DNA of 64,000 bases, taken from Salimicrobium halophilum (GTDB lineage: Bacteria > Bacillota > Bacilli > Bacillales > Halobacillaceae). The stretch is from assembly GCF_900100295.1 (NCBI RefSeq), contig NZ_FNEV01000006.1, positions 124,001-188,000 of the forward strand. Direction: 5' to 3'. The first letter of the stretch is position 1. Every line of letters begins with the position of its first letter. The notes beneath the pieces were generated by a model. It saw nothing but the letters and a program-made list of their open reading frames with translations, had not been told where the DNA came from and searched no databases. This document shows, one piece after another, positions 1 through 10,240 of this stretch. Made by a program: the position numbers and the translations under genes.

Positions 1-2
1 TG

Positions 3-251
3 TGGAACGGTCTAAAAGATATCGTGACCGACCAGAAAGAACAAGTCAGTGTCCAAATGAATGATATGTTAGTCGATGATTCGGACATGGAATCTGATTT
101 TCTCGGAAAAGTAAAAAGAGATTACCTGGACGGGGTGATCCTTGAGAATCCTGATATCAGCAACCTGCGTATTATTTTCGGCAATGTCATGAATGCGGAC
201 TCCTATGAAACGATAAGCGAGGAAGTAGAACACGAAATGACTTTTGAATGA
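3..251 (+). CDS. 3' end of an unknown protein, truncated by the window edge
   Basis: The reading frame is open from the left edge of the window to the TGA at 249-251, so only the C-terminal 82 codons or so are visible. A GTG at 24 could be a start but has no clear ribosome binding site, so a longer gene entering from the left is more likely. The visible part is acidic and soluble, ending with DSYETISEEVEHEMTFE. I do not recognise the family. A good intrinsic terminator follows 10 bases after the stop, which supports this being a real gene end. Confidence 0.5.
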   Translation, partial: WNGLKDIVTDQKEQVSVQMNDMLVDDSDMESDFLGKVKRDYLDGVILENPDISNLRIIFGNVMNADSYETISEEVEHEMTFE

Positions 252-261
252 TTGACCCAAA

Positions 262-288
262 GGCTGCCGAACATCGGTGGTCTTTTTT
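262..288 (+). terminator. Intrinsic terminator of the left-edge gene
   Basis: A 9-bp stem (GGCTGCCGA with TCGGTGGTC, two G-T pairs) with a 3-base loop is followed by six T. Confidence 0.7.
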
Positions 289-361
289 GTCTTGAAAGAA
301 AACAACTGACCTTCTGTTTGCCAAGTTTAAATTCGGTGAAACCTCGTCGACCAGATTCTTC

Positions 362-393
362 AAAAGAAGAGCAGCCCCCTTGGTGACTGCTCT
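362..393 (-). terminator. Intrinsic terminator of the 57-residue small protein gene
   Basis: On the minus strand AGAGCAG pairs with CTGCTCT around a 12-base loop and is followed by a T-rich tract, TCTTTTG. It lies just after the stop at 403. Confidence 0.6.
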
Positions 394-402
394 GTACCTC
401 TA

Positions 403-576
403 TCAGATGAAGCTGATGATTTCCACTTCTTCTTCGTTGATATTCAATTTTTCACATAGCATCGTTTTGATTTCCTCGTGATTATCCGACTCTGTATCGA
501 GATCGATTTTCCTCTCTACAGTATCTATCGGCTCTTCACTCACTTCATTCTTCTTGTGGAAACGGACTCTTCTCAA
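403..576 (-). CDS. Small acidic protein of 57 residues, function unknown
   Basis: A TTG start at 576 lies 5-6 bases after a strong ribosome binding site (AAAGGAGGC), and the frame runs 57 codons to TGA at 403. The product begins MRRVRFHKKNEVSEEP and ends EEEVEIISFI: a short basic N-terminus followed by a strongly acidic, probably helical body. No signal peptide or membrane segment is visible. A terminator follows the stop. The binding site, the terminator and the clean frame make it a likely real gene. I do not recognise the family. It lies downstream of tRNA-Ala on the same strand, but a strong terminator separates them. Confidence 0.6.
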   Translation of the reverse strand: MRRVRFHKKNEVSEEPIDTVERKIDLDTESDNHEEIKTMLCEKLNINEEEVEIISFI

Positions 577-704
577 TCTATAAGCCTCCTTTTGTAAAGA
601 GATTCGACAAAAGGGAAAGATTTCCTGCTAATTCCTGAGAAGAATTTTAGCGTTGAAGTAAGCTTGTACTGTTTGAAAAGGATAAGTCGGTCACAATAAA
701 CCAT

Positions 705-732
705 AAAAAACCCTCTTGCTATGCAAGAGGGT
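705..732 (-). terminator. Intrinsic terminator of the tRNA-Ala gene
   Basis: On the minus strand AACCCTCTTGC pairs with GCAAGAGGGTT across a short AT loop, followed by a T run. The stem is about 11 bp and sits within 10 bases of the tRNA 3' end. Confidence 0.85.
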
Positions 733-740
733 TGAAGTAG

Positions 741-813
741 TGGAGCATGCCGGGCTCGAACCGGCGACCTCATGGCTGCCAGCCATGCGCTCTCCCAACT
801 GAGCTAATGCCCC
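741..813 (-). tRNA. tRNA-Ala, anticodon GGC
   Basis: The minus strand folds as a complete 73-nt cloverleaf: acceptor GGGGCAT with ATGCTCC, D arm GCTC..GAGC, anticodon stem CATGG/CCATG with loop CTGGCAG, and T arm GCCGG-TTCGAGC-CCGGC. The anticodon read from the loop is GGC (Ala). The acceptor stem has the G3-U70 wobble pair that is the known alanine identity element. The 3' CCA is not encoded. It is a single gene with its own terminator and is not part of an rRNA cluster here. Confidence 0.96.
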
Positions 814-964
814 GTAATTAAAATTTCCGACAAGTAATATTATAATGGTCGATCCTCCCTTTGACAAGGAAAAATTTCTACCCATTTTCCTATTTAAGGA
901 CATATGTCCTTTTCTCTTCTCGGCATTTATTATTCAATGGTATAAGATAAGGATGAACGCCGTT

Positions 965-1390
965 ATGAAAGGAATATTATTCGCTATAATCGCAGGCTTC
1001 TGCATCACGCTGCAGGGTATCTTCAACTCCAGTATGAACCAGGTGCTCAGTGGCTGGCATACGACCGTCATCGTCCATCTCCTCGGCTTCACGATCGCCC
1101 TCGTGATTTACCTCATTACAAGAGATGGAGATATGAGACAGATTACTTCCATTCGCCCCCTGTACCTTACAGGTGGAACGTTCGGAGTGATCGTCATCTT
1201 CTCGGAACTGGTCGCTTTCAATGAACTGGGACCCGCTTCCGCTATCGCTATTCTTCTCACCGCTCAATTGCTCGGAGCGTTCATCGTAGAAATCAAAGGA
1301 TGGTTCGAAGAGAAGAAACGGCCGATCAAAGGCTACCAGCTCGTCGGCGTTACGCTCATGATCGCGGGCGTCGTTTTATTCAAAATGTAA
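965..1390 (+). CDS. YdcZ-family (DUF606) DMT-superfamily membrane transporter
   Basis: The product of 141 residues is almost entirely hydrophobic, with about five predicted membrane helices, and matches the small YdcZ/DUF606 group of drug/metabolite transporters (FAIIAGFCITLQGIFNSS at the N-terminus, GVTLMIAGVVLF at the end). I take the ATG at 965 because AAGG lies about 11 bases before it; the frame stays open upstream to 845 but without a binding site. The substrate is unknown. It is the first of three genes: a Crp-type regulator starts 15 bases after its stop and a second YdcZ-like protein follows. Two small YdcZ proteins may form a heterodimeric transporter, which is an inference from the pairing. 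Confidence 0.85.
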   Translation: MKGILFAIIAGFCITLQGIFNSSMNQVLSGWHTTVIVHLLGFTIALVIYLITRDGDMRQITSIRPLYLTGGTFGVIVIFSELVAFNELGPASAIAILLTAQLLGAFIVEIKGWFEEKKRPIKGYQLVGVTLMIAGVVLFKM

Positions 1391-1405
1391 GAACGGAGGA
1401 CCATT

Positions 1406-2101
1406 ATGAAAACCGTAAGAGATCCTGAACGATTCCAGACGTATTTGTCCCGCTTTCTGAACGATACGTTTTCTCCTGCATCGATAGAAACGATGACCCT
1501 GCTGAAAATGGATCAGGGCCAAGTGCTATGGGAAAAAGGAGATGAATTGGATCACCTCTACTTTCTCGTCGAAGGGAAAATCAAAATCCATACAAGCTCC
1601 GCCGAAGGAAAAGGACTCATCCTCCGCTTCAAAAATCCGCTTGCGGTCATCGGCGACGTGGAGTATGTCAAAGGGACGGAAGTCTTCCATACCGTAGAAG
1701 CTGTGACGGACGGGTACTTTCTCGCGATCCCTTTTCAGCAGCTGAAACAGGAAGAACAAGAGAACCGCTCGTTTCTCCACTTCCTGCTCGACGTCATCAC
1801 CCATAAATTCTATACGGAGGCCCATGCTTCGACGCTCAACATGCTTTATGACGTCGATGTACGTCTTGCCAGCTACCTTCTCAGTCTCACCGATGACGGG
1901 AAGGGATCGATGTTCCATGAAGAGATGCGCACCAAGACGCTGAAAGAAACGGCGGAAGTCATCGGCACGAGCTATCGCCATTTGAACCGCGTGCTCCGGG
2001 AATTCCAGAACGAAGGCATCCTCGACAAACAGCGCGGCACGATAAAAATCAAAGATATCGACCTGCTCCGCGAGAAAGCGGAAGGCAACATCTACGAATA
2101 A
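1406..2101 (+). CDS. Crp/Fnr-family transcriptional regulator, YeiL-like
   Basis: This 231-residue protein has an N-terminal cyclic-nucleotide-binding-type beta-roll (about residues 25-125, LWEKGDELDHLYFLVEGKIKI, LRFKNPLAVIGDVEYV) and a C-terminal winged helix (about 175-222) with a helix-turn-helix around LKETAEVIGTSYRHLNRVL. The start at 1406 follows GGAGG with good spacing. It sits between two YdcZ transporter genes in a tight operon, so it most likely controls them. The cofactor is not evident: the cysteines of Fnr iron-sulfur sensors are absent, so a small-molecule effector is likelier than oxygen sensing. YeiL-like is a family-level assignment from memory of this arrangement in Bacilli. 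Confidence 0.85.
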   Translation: MKTVRDPERFQTYLSRFLNDTFSPASIETMTLLKMDQGQVLWEKGDELDHLYFLVEGKIKIHTSSAEGKGLILRFKNPLAVIGDVEYVKGTEVFHTVEAVTDGYFLAIPFQQLKQEEQENRSFLHFLLDVITHKFYTEAHASTLNMLYDVDVRLASYLLSLTDDGKGSMFHEEMRTKTLKETAEVIGTSYRHLNRVLREFQNEGILDKQRGTIKIKDIDLLREKAEGNIYE

Positions 2102-2114
2102 GGAGGAACCACCC

Positions 2115-2606
2115 ATGATCGGCATTTTCTTTTCTATCATCGCAGGGGTCCTGATCAGCACCCAGAACATTTTCAATACACGCATGAGCATGAAAATAGG
2201 CTCGTGGGGAACGACGACGGTCGTCCTCGGTCTCGGACTCATCGCTTCACTAATCGTATTCTTCTCGGTTGAAAACACACCACTATTCGCATTCGGCGAC
2301 CTGAATAAAATCTATCTTATCAGCGGCGTCTTCGGCGTATCGCTCGTCTACTGCCTGATGCGTGGAATGGCTATTCTCGGCCCGGCTTACACCGTCTCGA
2401 TCACGATGGTCTCTCAGCTCGCCCTAGCTTCTGTCGTCGACACCTTTGGCCTGTTCCACTTCGAGGCGGTCCCTTTCACTTGGAACAAAGCTGTCGGACT
2501 TTCTATGCTCGTAGGAGGAATTCTCGTATTCAAACTCGGTCACCGCATCCCTTTCTTCCAGGAGAAAAAAGCTCCACAAACGGAATACGTTCGTGAAGCC
2601 AAATAA
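2115..2606 (+). CDS. YdcZ-family (DUF606) DMT-superfamily membrane transporter, second copy
   Basis: The product has 163 residues with about five hydrophobic helices and the same fold signature as the protein encoded at 965 (FSIIAGVLISTQNIFNTRMS; GLSMLVGGILVFKLG). The start ATG follows TAAGGAGG, which overlaps the stop of the Crp-type regulator, so translation is probably coupled. The C-terminus is longer and polar (FFQEKKAPQTEYVREAK). With its upstream partner it may make a two-subunit transporter; the substrate is unknown. It converges on the helicase gene with only six bases between the stops. Confidence 0.85.
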   Translation: MIGIFFSIIAGVLISTQNIFNTRMSMKIGSWGTTTVVLGLGLIASLIVFFSVENTPLFAFGDLNKIYLISGVFGVSLVYCLMRGMAILGPAYTVSITMVSQLALASVVDTFGLFHFEAVPFTWNKAVGLSMLVGGILVFKLGHRIPFFQEKKAPQTEYVREAK

Positions 2607-2633
2607 GGAGCACTACGCTCCATCTTCTTTTTG
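2607..2633 (+). terminator. Weak intrinsic terminator overlapping the helicase 3' end
   Basis: GGAGC-actac-GCTCC is followed by ATCTTCTTTTT. The stem is only 5 bp and overlaps the stop codon of the convergent helicase gene. Confidence 0.4.
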
Positions 2634-4775
2634 CAGCAGCCCGTTTTCGATACACGTATCCAAAAGCAGCTGCTTCTCTCCCGCCTTCTCGAAACGGATG
2701 TGAATCAAGTCTCCCCCATACTCCTTGATCACGCCGCGTCCGAAGGTATCATGGACGACGCGGGTGCCGGGTTCCATGTCTTTGATCTCCGGCGTCGGGC
2801 TGTACGTCTTCCCTTTTCGGTGCTTCACTTTTTTCACCGCTCCGGTAATATTCCGGACATTCGTGACGAACATTGATTCCGTCACGCGTTCATTCCCGAG
2901 ATAATGGTACGTCAATAGCTCCAGACGGGACCTTGCTCTCGTCATCCCTACATAAAACAGGCGCACCGCTTCTTCCATCGTTTCGCCCTTGCCGTTCTGG
3001 TAGTCTTCGATGTCTTCCCTGGAAGGCACTACACCGTTGATCAGATCGATCATGTAGACGGAGTCGAATTCCAGTCCTTTGGCGCTGTGGAACGTCGTCA
3101 GCGTAAGCGTGCTTTCATTCGACCTCGAACTCTTCACAAGCTCCTCCAGTTCCTTCAGGCGCCCAGCGAACCCTCGCAGTGAATCACACCCCTCTGCAAT
3201 CCTCTCCAATACATCGAGCGTTCCGAATAGCTGATCGGAGCGGAATCCGAAGTTATCCACCATTTTTCTAAGAACCCTGTCATACCCGAGCGTATCCCGG
3301 ATCGTCCGTATCGCTTGCGCCGGAGGCATCTGATTGATCTCCTGGAACGTCTTCTTCGCTTTCGGGATCGTCTTCTTCTGGTAATCTTTGATATCGAGCT
3401 CCAACAACTGATCGAACAACGACTCTCCCGTGTGCCGGGCTTTCAGCATCGTCATCTGTTTCTTGGAAATATAGGCGTTGAACTTCATATGGATCTTCTC
3501 GAGGATATCGATCCGCGAATCTTTATAGGAAAAACGCAGGAAGTTCAGCATATCTTCGACGATCCAATGCCTGAAAAATTTCGCCTCCATATCCTTCATA
3601 TAGAAGTCGACACCTCCGCGGTCGAGCTGATCGACCAGAGGGATGACCGAGGAATTGTTCCGGTACAGCACAGCAACCTCTTCGCCGGGAGCTTTCTTCT
3701 TAATTTGATCCACGACGTAATCGAGTTGCTTCTCATCATTAGAGAACGTGTGGATTTCAACCGGAGCATGCGCATCGTTCCCTGTCGTCATCTCTTTTTC
3801 ATAACGATCGTTATTCCGTTTGATGAAGCGATTCGCAGCTTCCACGATTTCTTTCGACGATCGGTAATTCTCCGTCATCGTAAGGACCGTCGCATTCGCG
3901 TACGTCTGTTCAAACTCCAGCAGCTTCTCCACATCCGACCCGCGCCAGCGGAAGATCGACTGATCATCATCTGCCACCAGACACAGGTTATGGTCAGGAG
4001 CCGAGAGCATCTCCATGATTTCGTGCTGCACGATTGAGTTATCCTGGCTTTCATCGGTCAGGATATATTTGTATTGCTGTTGGTACTTGTTCAGAATATC
4101 TTCATTCTCCCGGAGAATCTCGTGGGCGAAGGTTAGCATATCGTCAAAGTCGAGCAACAGGGCTTCTACGTAGGTTTGTTTGAACGATTCATAAGCCCGG
4201 TACACTTCAGGAGCATTCGGCACCTGACAGTTCTGTTTCGTCAGCTCATTCCCCTCTAATAAGCGGTTCTTCGCAAAACTGATGAACGTCGTCAGCTCGT
4301 CCATCTCTTCTTCCGTGGGCTGTGCTTTATTGATATCTTCGAAGACTTTTTTCAAAATGAACGTCTTATGCAGCGGCATGCCCGTCTGAGGGTCCTGCTT
4401 GTGACCGCCTCCTTCGATAAGCTGATAAGGAAGACTCTCCCTCCCCATGAACTCCCGCACCACTTTGAAGGCGAAGCTGTGGATGGTGGAGAAATGGATA
4501 TTCTCGTCGCCCCATCCTGAAAAGAATTCGGCGAAACGCTTCGACATATCCTGGGCTGACGCCTTACTGAACGTCACCGCCATGATCTCATCGGGGCTGA
4601 TCTGTTTCTCGAACATCAGGTAGGCGATTTTCATCGTAAGGGTCGTCGTCTTGCCGGCTCCCGGGGAAGCTAGCAGAAGCAGAGGACCACTCGTATGCAG
4701 GACCGCCTGCTTCTGTTCCTCATTCAGTTCGACTCCGGTCTGCTCCTTCATTGCTTGAAAAAACTGTTCAGACAT
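2613..4775 (-). CDS. UvrD/PcrA-like superfamily 1 DNA helicase (YjcD-like)
   Basis: This 720-residue ATPase carries the superfamily 1A helicase motifs in order: Walker A ASPGAGKTTTL near residue 36, motif Ia AVTFSKASAQDM, motif II LTDESQDNS, motif III VADDDQSIFRWRG, motif IV TENYRSS, motif [16 protein letters not shown] and motif VI RLFYVGMTRARSRLELL. The C-terminus (MEPGTRVVHDTFGRGVI) looks like the Tudor-like tail of PcrA. A full pcrA lies at 29532, so this is a paralogue, resembling the B. subtilis YjcD type. It probably unwinds or translocates on DNA in repair; the specific role is not known. It is monocistronic on the minus strand. Confidence 0.85.
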   Translation of the reverse strand: MSEQFFQAMKEQTGVELNEEQKQAVLHTSGPLLLLASPGAGKTTTLTMKIAYLMFEKQISPDEIMAVTFSKASAQDMSKRFAEFFSGWGDENIHFSTIHSFAFKVVREFMGRESLPYQLIEGGGHKQDPQTGMPLHKTFILKKVFEDINKAQPTEEEMDELTTFISFAKNRLLEGNELTKQNCQVPNAPEVYRAYESFKQTYVEALLLDFDDMLTFAHEILRENEDILNKYQQQYKYILTDESQDNSIVQHEIMEMLSAPDHNLCLVADDDQSIFRWRGSDVEKLLEFEQTYANATVLTMTENYRSSKEIVEAANRFIKRNNDRYEKEMTTGNDAHAPVEIHTFSNDEKQLDYVVDQIKKKAPGEEVAVLYRNNSSVIPLVDQLDRGGVDFYMKDMEAKFFRHWIVEDMLNFLRFSYKDSRIDILEKIHMKFNAYISKKQMTMLKARHTGESLFDQLLELDIKDYQKKTIPKAKKTFQEINQMPPAQAIRTIRDTLGYDRVLRKMVDNFGFRSDQLFGTLDVLERIAEGCDSLRGFAGRLKELEELVKSSRSNESTLTLTTFHSAKGLEFDSVYMIDLINGVVPSREDIEDYQNGKGETMEEAVRLFYVGMTRARSRLELLTYHYLGNERVTESMFVTNVRNITGAVKKVKHRKGKTYSPTPEIKDMEPGTRVVHDTFGRGVIKEYGGDLIHIRFEKAGEKQLLLDTCIENGLLQKEDGA

Positions 4776-5123
4776 ACGCGTTCTCCTTTATGTTGAAAAG
4801 CGGAAGCGCCTTGACCTCTTCCGCCTACGTTTATTTATCCATCGTGAAAAAAGTGCATCAGAAAGAATTTCATCTCTCTGACACACCGTTATCGTCCGTC
4901 TTTTTACCATCATACCATGGATGACAGACGTATACATATCCCGTCTATCCGTAGCGTGTAAAAATTTCCGGGGCTGAAATTATCTTATTTGTCCAAGGTT
5001 TGTTAGAATGGAAGATGGAAAACCTCGCAAGTTATTATTTTTTAATCATCCTCGTCAGAATATTCTAACCCTTCCATCTCAGAAAAAAGATATAGTTATC
5101 GCTTTCCTTTTCTATTTTTATTT

Positions 5124-7401
<2,278 letters not shown>

Positions 7402-7410
7402 GTAATACAG

Positions 7411-7443
7411 AACCCTCCTGCCTTTTAAGCGGGAGGGTTTTTT
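7411..7443 (+). terminator. Intrinsic terminator of katG
   Basis: An 11-bp stem AACCCTCCTGC/GCGGGAGGGTT with a 7-base loop is followed by a run of T, 10 bases after the katG stop. Confidence 0.9.
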
Positions 7444-7450
7444 ACGTTTT

Positions 7451-8185
7451 CTATGTAGGCTCGCCACTCACCTTAAACGCTTCCTCTAAAAACTGTAACA
7501 CTTCTTGGGACACAGGATACAAACCCGCCTGTTCCGAACTCTCTTCCGATTTACGAACCTCCCAGAACTTCGCCGCAAGCTCTTCGTCTCCCCCGAACAT
7601 CTGCTTCGACAACAGCTGGACATCCGAAGCGATCAACTGCGCCTCCTGATCGGACGGCTGAATCCCTTTTGCGATGCATAGTTCAATCCGTTTAATCACG
7701 TTCCCCCATATCATCGTCTGCTCTTCTTCCATTTTTGGAACGCCCGCTGCAAGCCGTTCCCCTTCATCTCCTGAGAAAAATTCCTGCCATACATCTTCAT
7801 GATCCCTGTCTTCAAAGGATTGGATCAGAGCATTGATCTCCTTCCAGTCAATCTTCCCATGAAGCTTATGAAGCTGCAGCAATCGTTGCGTCTGCTCCAT
7901 GGATTGAGTCATCTTCTGCTGCTCTTCCTTCAGCATACGATAGTGCAACGTCAAGAGGTGATCCACTGTCATTTGATCGATGATATCCGCGATTTTCGAT
8001 AGCGGCAGCGCCAGGGATTTCAACCAGGTAATACGCGTCAACTTCTCAACGTCATCCTCAGAATACAACCTTTTTCCAGAAGAACTCTTCTTCTCAGGCG
8101 TAAGCAACTCAATCTGGTCATAATACCGAATCGTCCGAACCGAGATACCCAGCTTTTCTGCTACTTCCCCTGTCGTCCAATACAT
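7451..8185 (-). CDS. MerR-family transcriptional regulator
   Basis: The 244-residue protein opens with a canonical MerR winged helix-turn-helix (YWTTGEVAEKLGISVRTIRYYD, then LYSEDDVEKLTRI), followed by a long dimerisation coiled coil (about residues 75-110) and a helical C-terminal effector domain. The C-terminal half (from about 125) resembles TipAS-type ligand-binding domains in its length and helical character, but I cannot name the ligand. There is no cysteine pattern for metal sensing. The start at 8185 follows GGTGGG. It converges with katG and is divergent from the CPBP protease gene 77 bases away, which it might regulate. Confidence 0.85.
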   Translation of the reverse strand: MYWTTGEVAEKLGISVRTIRYYDQIELLTPEKKSSSGKRLYSEDDVEKLTRITWLKSLALPLSKIADIIDQMTVDHLLTLHYRMLKEEQQKMTQSMEQTQRLLQLHKLHGKIDWKEINALIQSFEDRDHEDVWQEFFSGDEGERLAAGVPKMEEEQTMIWGNVIKRIELCIAKGIQPSDQEAQLIASDVQLLSKQMFGGDEELAAKFWEVRKSEESSEQAGLYPVSQEVLQFLEEAFKVSGEPT

Positions 8186-8262
8186 GCCATCCCACCTTTT
8201 TTCAAATTAATCCTTGCAGGTTACGCCACGTCACCTTCTACACTAAGTATCGAGGTGATGAT

Positions 8263-8943
8263 ATGGAAACGTTACAGAAATGGTCCTTGAAAGAATTGAT
8301 TTACTTACTCATTCTGACATTAGTGCTCTGCCCTATCCTGATCGAAACCTATGCCCAAAGCCTGCTTCAAGATCTATTCCAAAACAAACTCTACAGCGGT
8401 ACCGCAACCGGTGCCCTCCTGGCCATCGTATTCACCACAGGAGTCTATCTGATCGCACTGAAACCCCATGGTTATACATTCCAGGGTCTCGGCCTCCGTT
8501 CCCCCACTAAACCCTATTACCTGCAGACAATCGGTTGGATTTTCGTCTCCATTACCGCAAGCATCCTGCTCGTCGTCATATTGGAAATCATCGGGGTCGG
8601 CGCTGATAATGAAAAAACCGAGAGTCTCAACAACAATATGAGCACCTCTTCGCTGCTAATCGGACTGATATCTGCTGCTGTGGTCTCTCCTGTGTATGAA
8701 GAAATTTTCTATAGAGGGTTCCTATACCGATGGTTCCGTAGGTATGGGGTGGGCATAGCGATGATAGTGAGTTCGACGATTTTTATGATTGTTCATATTC
8801 CGACTTACAGTGTGCTGCCGCTCACTTTTGTGAATGGTCTGATCTATAGTTGGATGTATGAGAGGACAGGGTCGATTGTACCCGCTATGATTGTTCATGG
8901 TGGGGTCAATGGCATCGGAGTGCTTGTCAGTGCTTTAATCTAA
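8263..8943 (+). CDS. CPBP-family intramembrane metalloprotease (CAAX protease-like)
   Basis: The 226-residue protein has about seven to eight membrane helices and the three CPBP/Abi motifs: EEIFYRGFLYRW (EExxxR), MIVHIP, and IVHGGVNGIG (HxxxN-like) at the C-terminus. Members are glutamate-type intramembrane proteases in the Rce1 fold, often linked to peptide immunity or signalling; the substrate here is unknown. The start at 8263 follows GAGGTG. It is divergent from the MerR regulator and has no partner gene on its own strand. The base composition shifts to lower GC in the last third, without frame disruption. Confidence 0.85.
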   Translation: METLQKWSLKELIYLLILTLVLCPILIETYAQSLLQDLFQNKLYSGTATGALLAIVFTTGVYLIALKPHGYTFQGLGLRSPTKPYYLQTIGWIFVSITASILLVVILEIIGVGADNEKTESLNNNMSTSSLLIGLISAAVVSPVYEEIFYRGFLYRWFRRYGVGIAMIVSSTIFMIVHIPTYSVLPLTFVNGLIYSWMYERTGSIVPAMIVHGGVNGIGVLVSALI

Positions 8944-9082
8944 TAAAATTTTTCTATTATCATAGTAATGGAAAACGAATTCCATTTACAAGATTCCCAG
9001 TTCTGTCACGACATCTTAGTGCACTGCCCTTCCTCTTCTACTATACTGAAATAGAACCGTTTCAGAGAGATGGAGGATTAAT

Positions 9083-9613
9083 GTGACTACCAAAAAAGAA
9101 TTCAACTATGTACCATGGGTGATCGGCTTATCGATTGCTATCAATGCTATCATCGCTATCCTTTTATTCACCCCTGAATTTGGAACACAGGCCGAATTCG
9201 ATGTAACAATCTTACCGTTGCTGAACGCCGTACTGAACTCGTTTACGTTCGTATTCCTCTTAGCAGCGCTCTATATGATCTTGAGAAAAAACATCACCTG
9301 GCACAAACGCTTCATCTTTGCTGCCTTCACAACAACATTCTTATTTCTCATCTCATACTTAACCTATCATTCTATGGCATCCTCCACATCCTACGGCGGA
9401 GAAGGTATCCTGCAGATGATCTACTACTTCATCCTGATCACTCACATTGTACTCGCAGCCGTAATAGTTCCGCTTGCCCTGTTAACATTCGCCCGCGGAA
9501 TCACCATGAAAGTGGAGAAACACAGGAAAATCGCCCGCTGGACTATGCCGCTTTGGCTGTATGTGAGTTTAACCGGAGTCATCGTGTACTTGATGATCTC
9601 CCCTTATTATTGA
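9083..9613 (+). CDS. DUF420 family membrane protein (YozB-like)
   Basis: The GTG start at 9083 follows GGAGG at good spacing and gives 176 residues with about five membrane helices. The DUF420 pattern of conserved histidines at helix ends is visible (NITWHKRFI, TYHSMAS, ITHIVLA, EKHRKIARWTMPLW). The family is often encoded near cytochrome oxidase or haem O genes and is thought to be respiration-related, but no activity is established. Here it stands alone, with a 139-base gap before it and a terminator after it. Confidence in the family is good; the role is unknown. Confidence 0.85.
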   Translation: MTTKKEFNYVPWVIGLSIAINAIIAILLFTPEFGTQAEFDVTILPLLNAVLNSFTFVFLLAALYMILRKNITWHKRFIFAAFTTTFLFLISYLTYHSMASSTSYGGEGILQMIYYFILITHIVLAAVIVPLALLTFARGITMKVEKHRKIARWTMPLWLYVSLTGVIVYLMISPYY

Positions 9614-9614
9614 T

Positions 9615-9652
9615 GAAAAAGACTTTCCACTGGTATTGGGAAGTCTTTTTTT
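9615..9652 (+). terminator. Intrinsic terminator of the DUF420 gene
   Basis: AAAAAGACTTTCC pairs with GGGAAGTCTTTTTTT across about 10 bases, directly after the stop, ending in seven T. Confidence 0.8.
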
Positions 9653-9729
9653 AGATGATGAACAAAATCAGAGAAAGGTCATAACTTACAATAATACAGG
9701 TTTCGAAGCTTCAGGAAGAGGTGAAGGAT

Positions 9730-10182
9730 ATGACGTTCGATCCGCAAAAATTATCGGTGACCCTCGTGCCTTCCGTAACGGAATCCCAGCCTATTGAGAA
9801 TAGAAAATATACCCTTACCCACTCGGACATTACAGGGGAACTGTTCCTGACTGTAGGCACGGAATTTGATATAGCGGCCATCGATCCCGTTATGCGGGAC
9901 GAAGTGATTGCAGAGTGGAACAAAGATAACCAGAATCGCTACGTTCTGGCAGGAAACGTACACGTGGATGGCAGCAACATGACCAAAGCATCCTCGATGG
10001 TCCGCTTTAACATCTTTCAAAGAGAAATGGATACGGCACTTAAGGGAATCATTTATGGGGATAGGGCTTTTTTCGCTGAACATCCTTACCTCCTGGACGC
10101 TCCTATCTTTATTCAGTTCGATTCGGTATACCCGGAATTCAACCGTATTCTCTACTTTGGTACGCCGAGACAATACCTGTGA
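9730..10182 (+). CDS. Stay-green (SGR) family protein
   Basis: The ATG at 9730 follows GAGGTGAAGG, giving 150 residues; a GTG nine bases earlier has no spacing for a binding site. The sequence carries the stay-green family signature near the N-terminus (RKYTLTHSDITGELFLTVG) and the C-terminal HPYLLDAPIFIQFDSVYPEFN. In plants SGR is a chlorophyll magnesium dechelatase; bacterial homologues occur in non-photosynthetic Firmicutes, where the natural substrate is uncertain. No tetrapyrrole genes lie nearby. The protein is soluble with no signal peptide. The family assignment is from recognition, not a search. Confidence 0.75.
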   Translation: MTFDPQKLSVTLVPSVTESQPIENRKYTLTHSDITGELFLTVGTEFDIAAIDPVMRDEVIAEWNKDNQNRYVLAGNVHVDGSNMTKASSMVRFNIFQREMDTALKGIIYGDRAFFAEHPYLLDAPIFIQFDSVYPEFNRILYFGTPRQYL

Positions 10183-10200
10183 GAGATTAATCCACAGTAA

Positions 10201-10234
10201 GAAAAGCCATCCCTTTTTAGTGAGATGACTTTTC
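10201..10234. terminator. Possible bidirectional terminator between convergent genes
   Basis: GAAAAGCCATC pairs with GATGACTTTTC (one wobble) around a 12-base loop, between the stay-green gene and the convergent small HTH gene. U-runs outside the stem are weak on both strands. Confidence 0.5.
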
Positions 10235-10240
10235 TACCTT

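Noticed and set aside
573-903. Two minus-strand frames overlapping 741-813
   Set aside because: They read straight through the tRNA-Ala gene and its terminator.
5055-5064. AGAATATTCT palindrome upstream of katG as an operator
   Set aside because: It is only 10 bp, AT-rich and matches no operator I know well enough to name.
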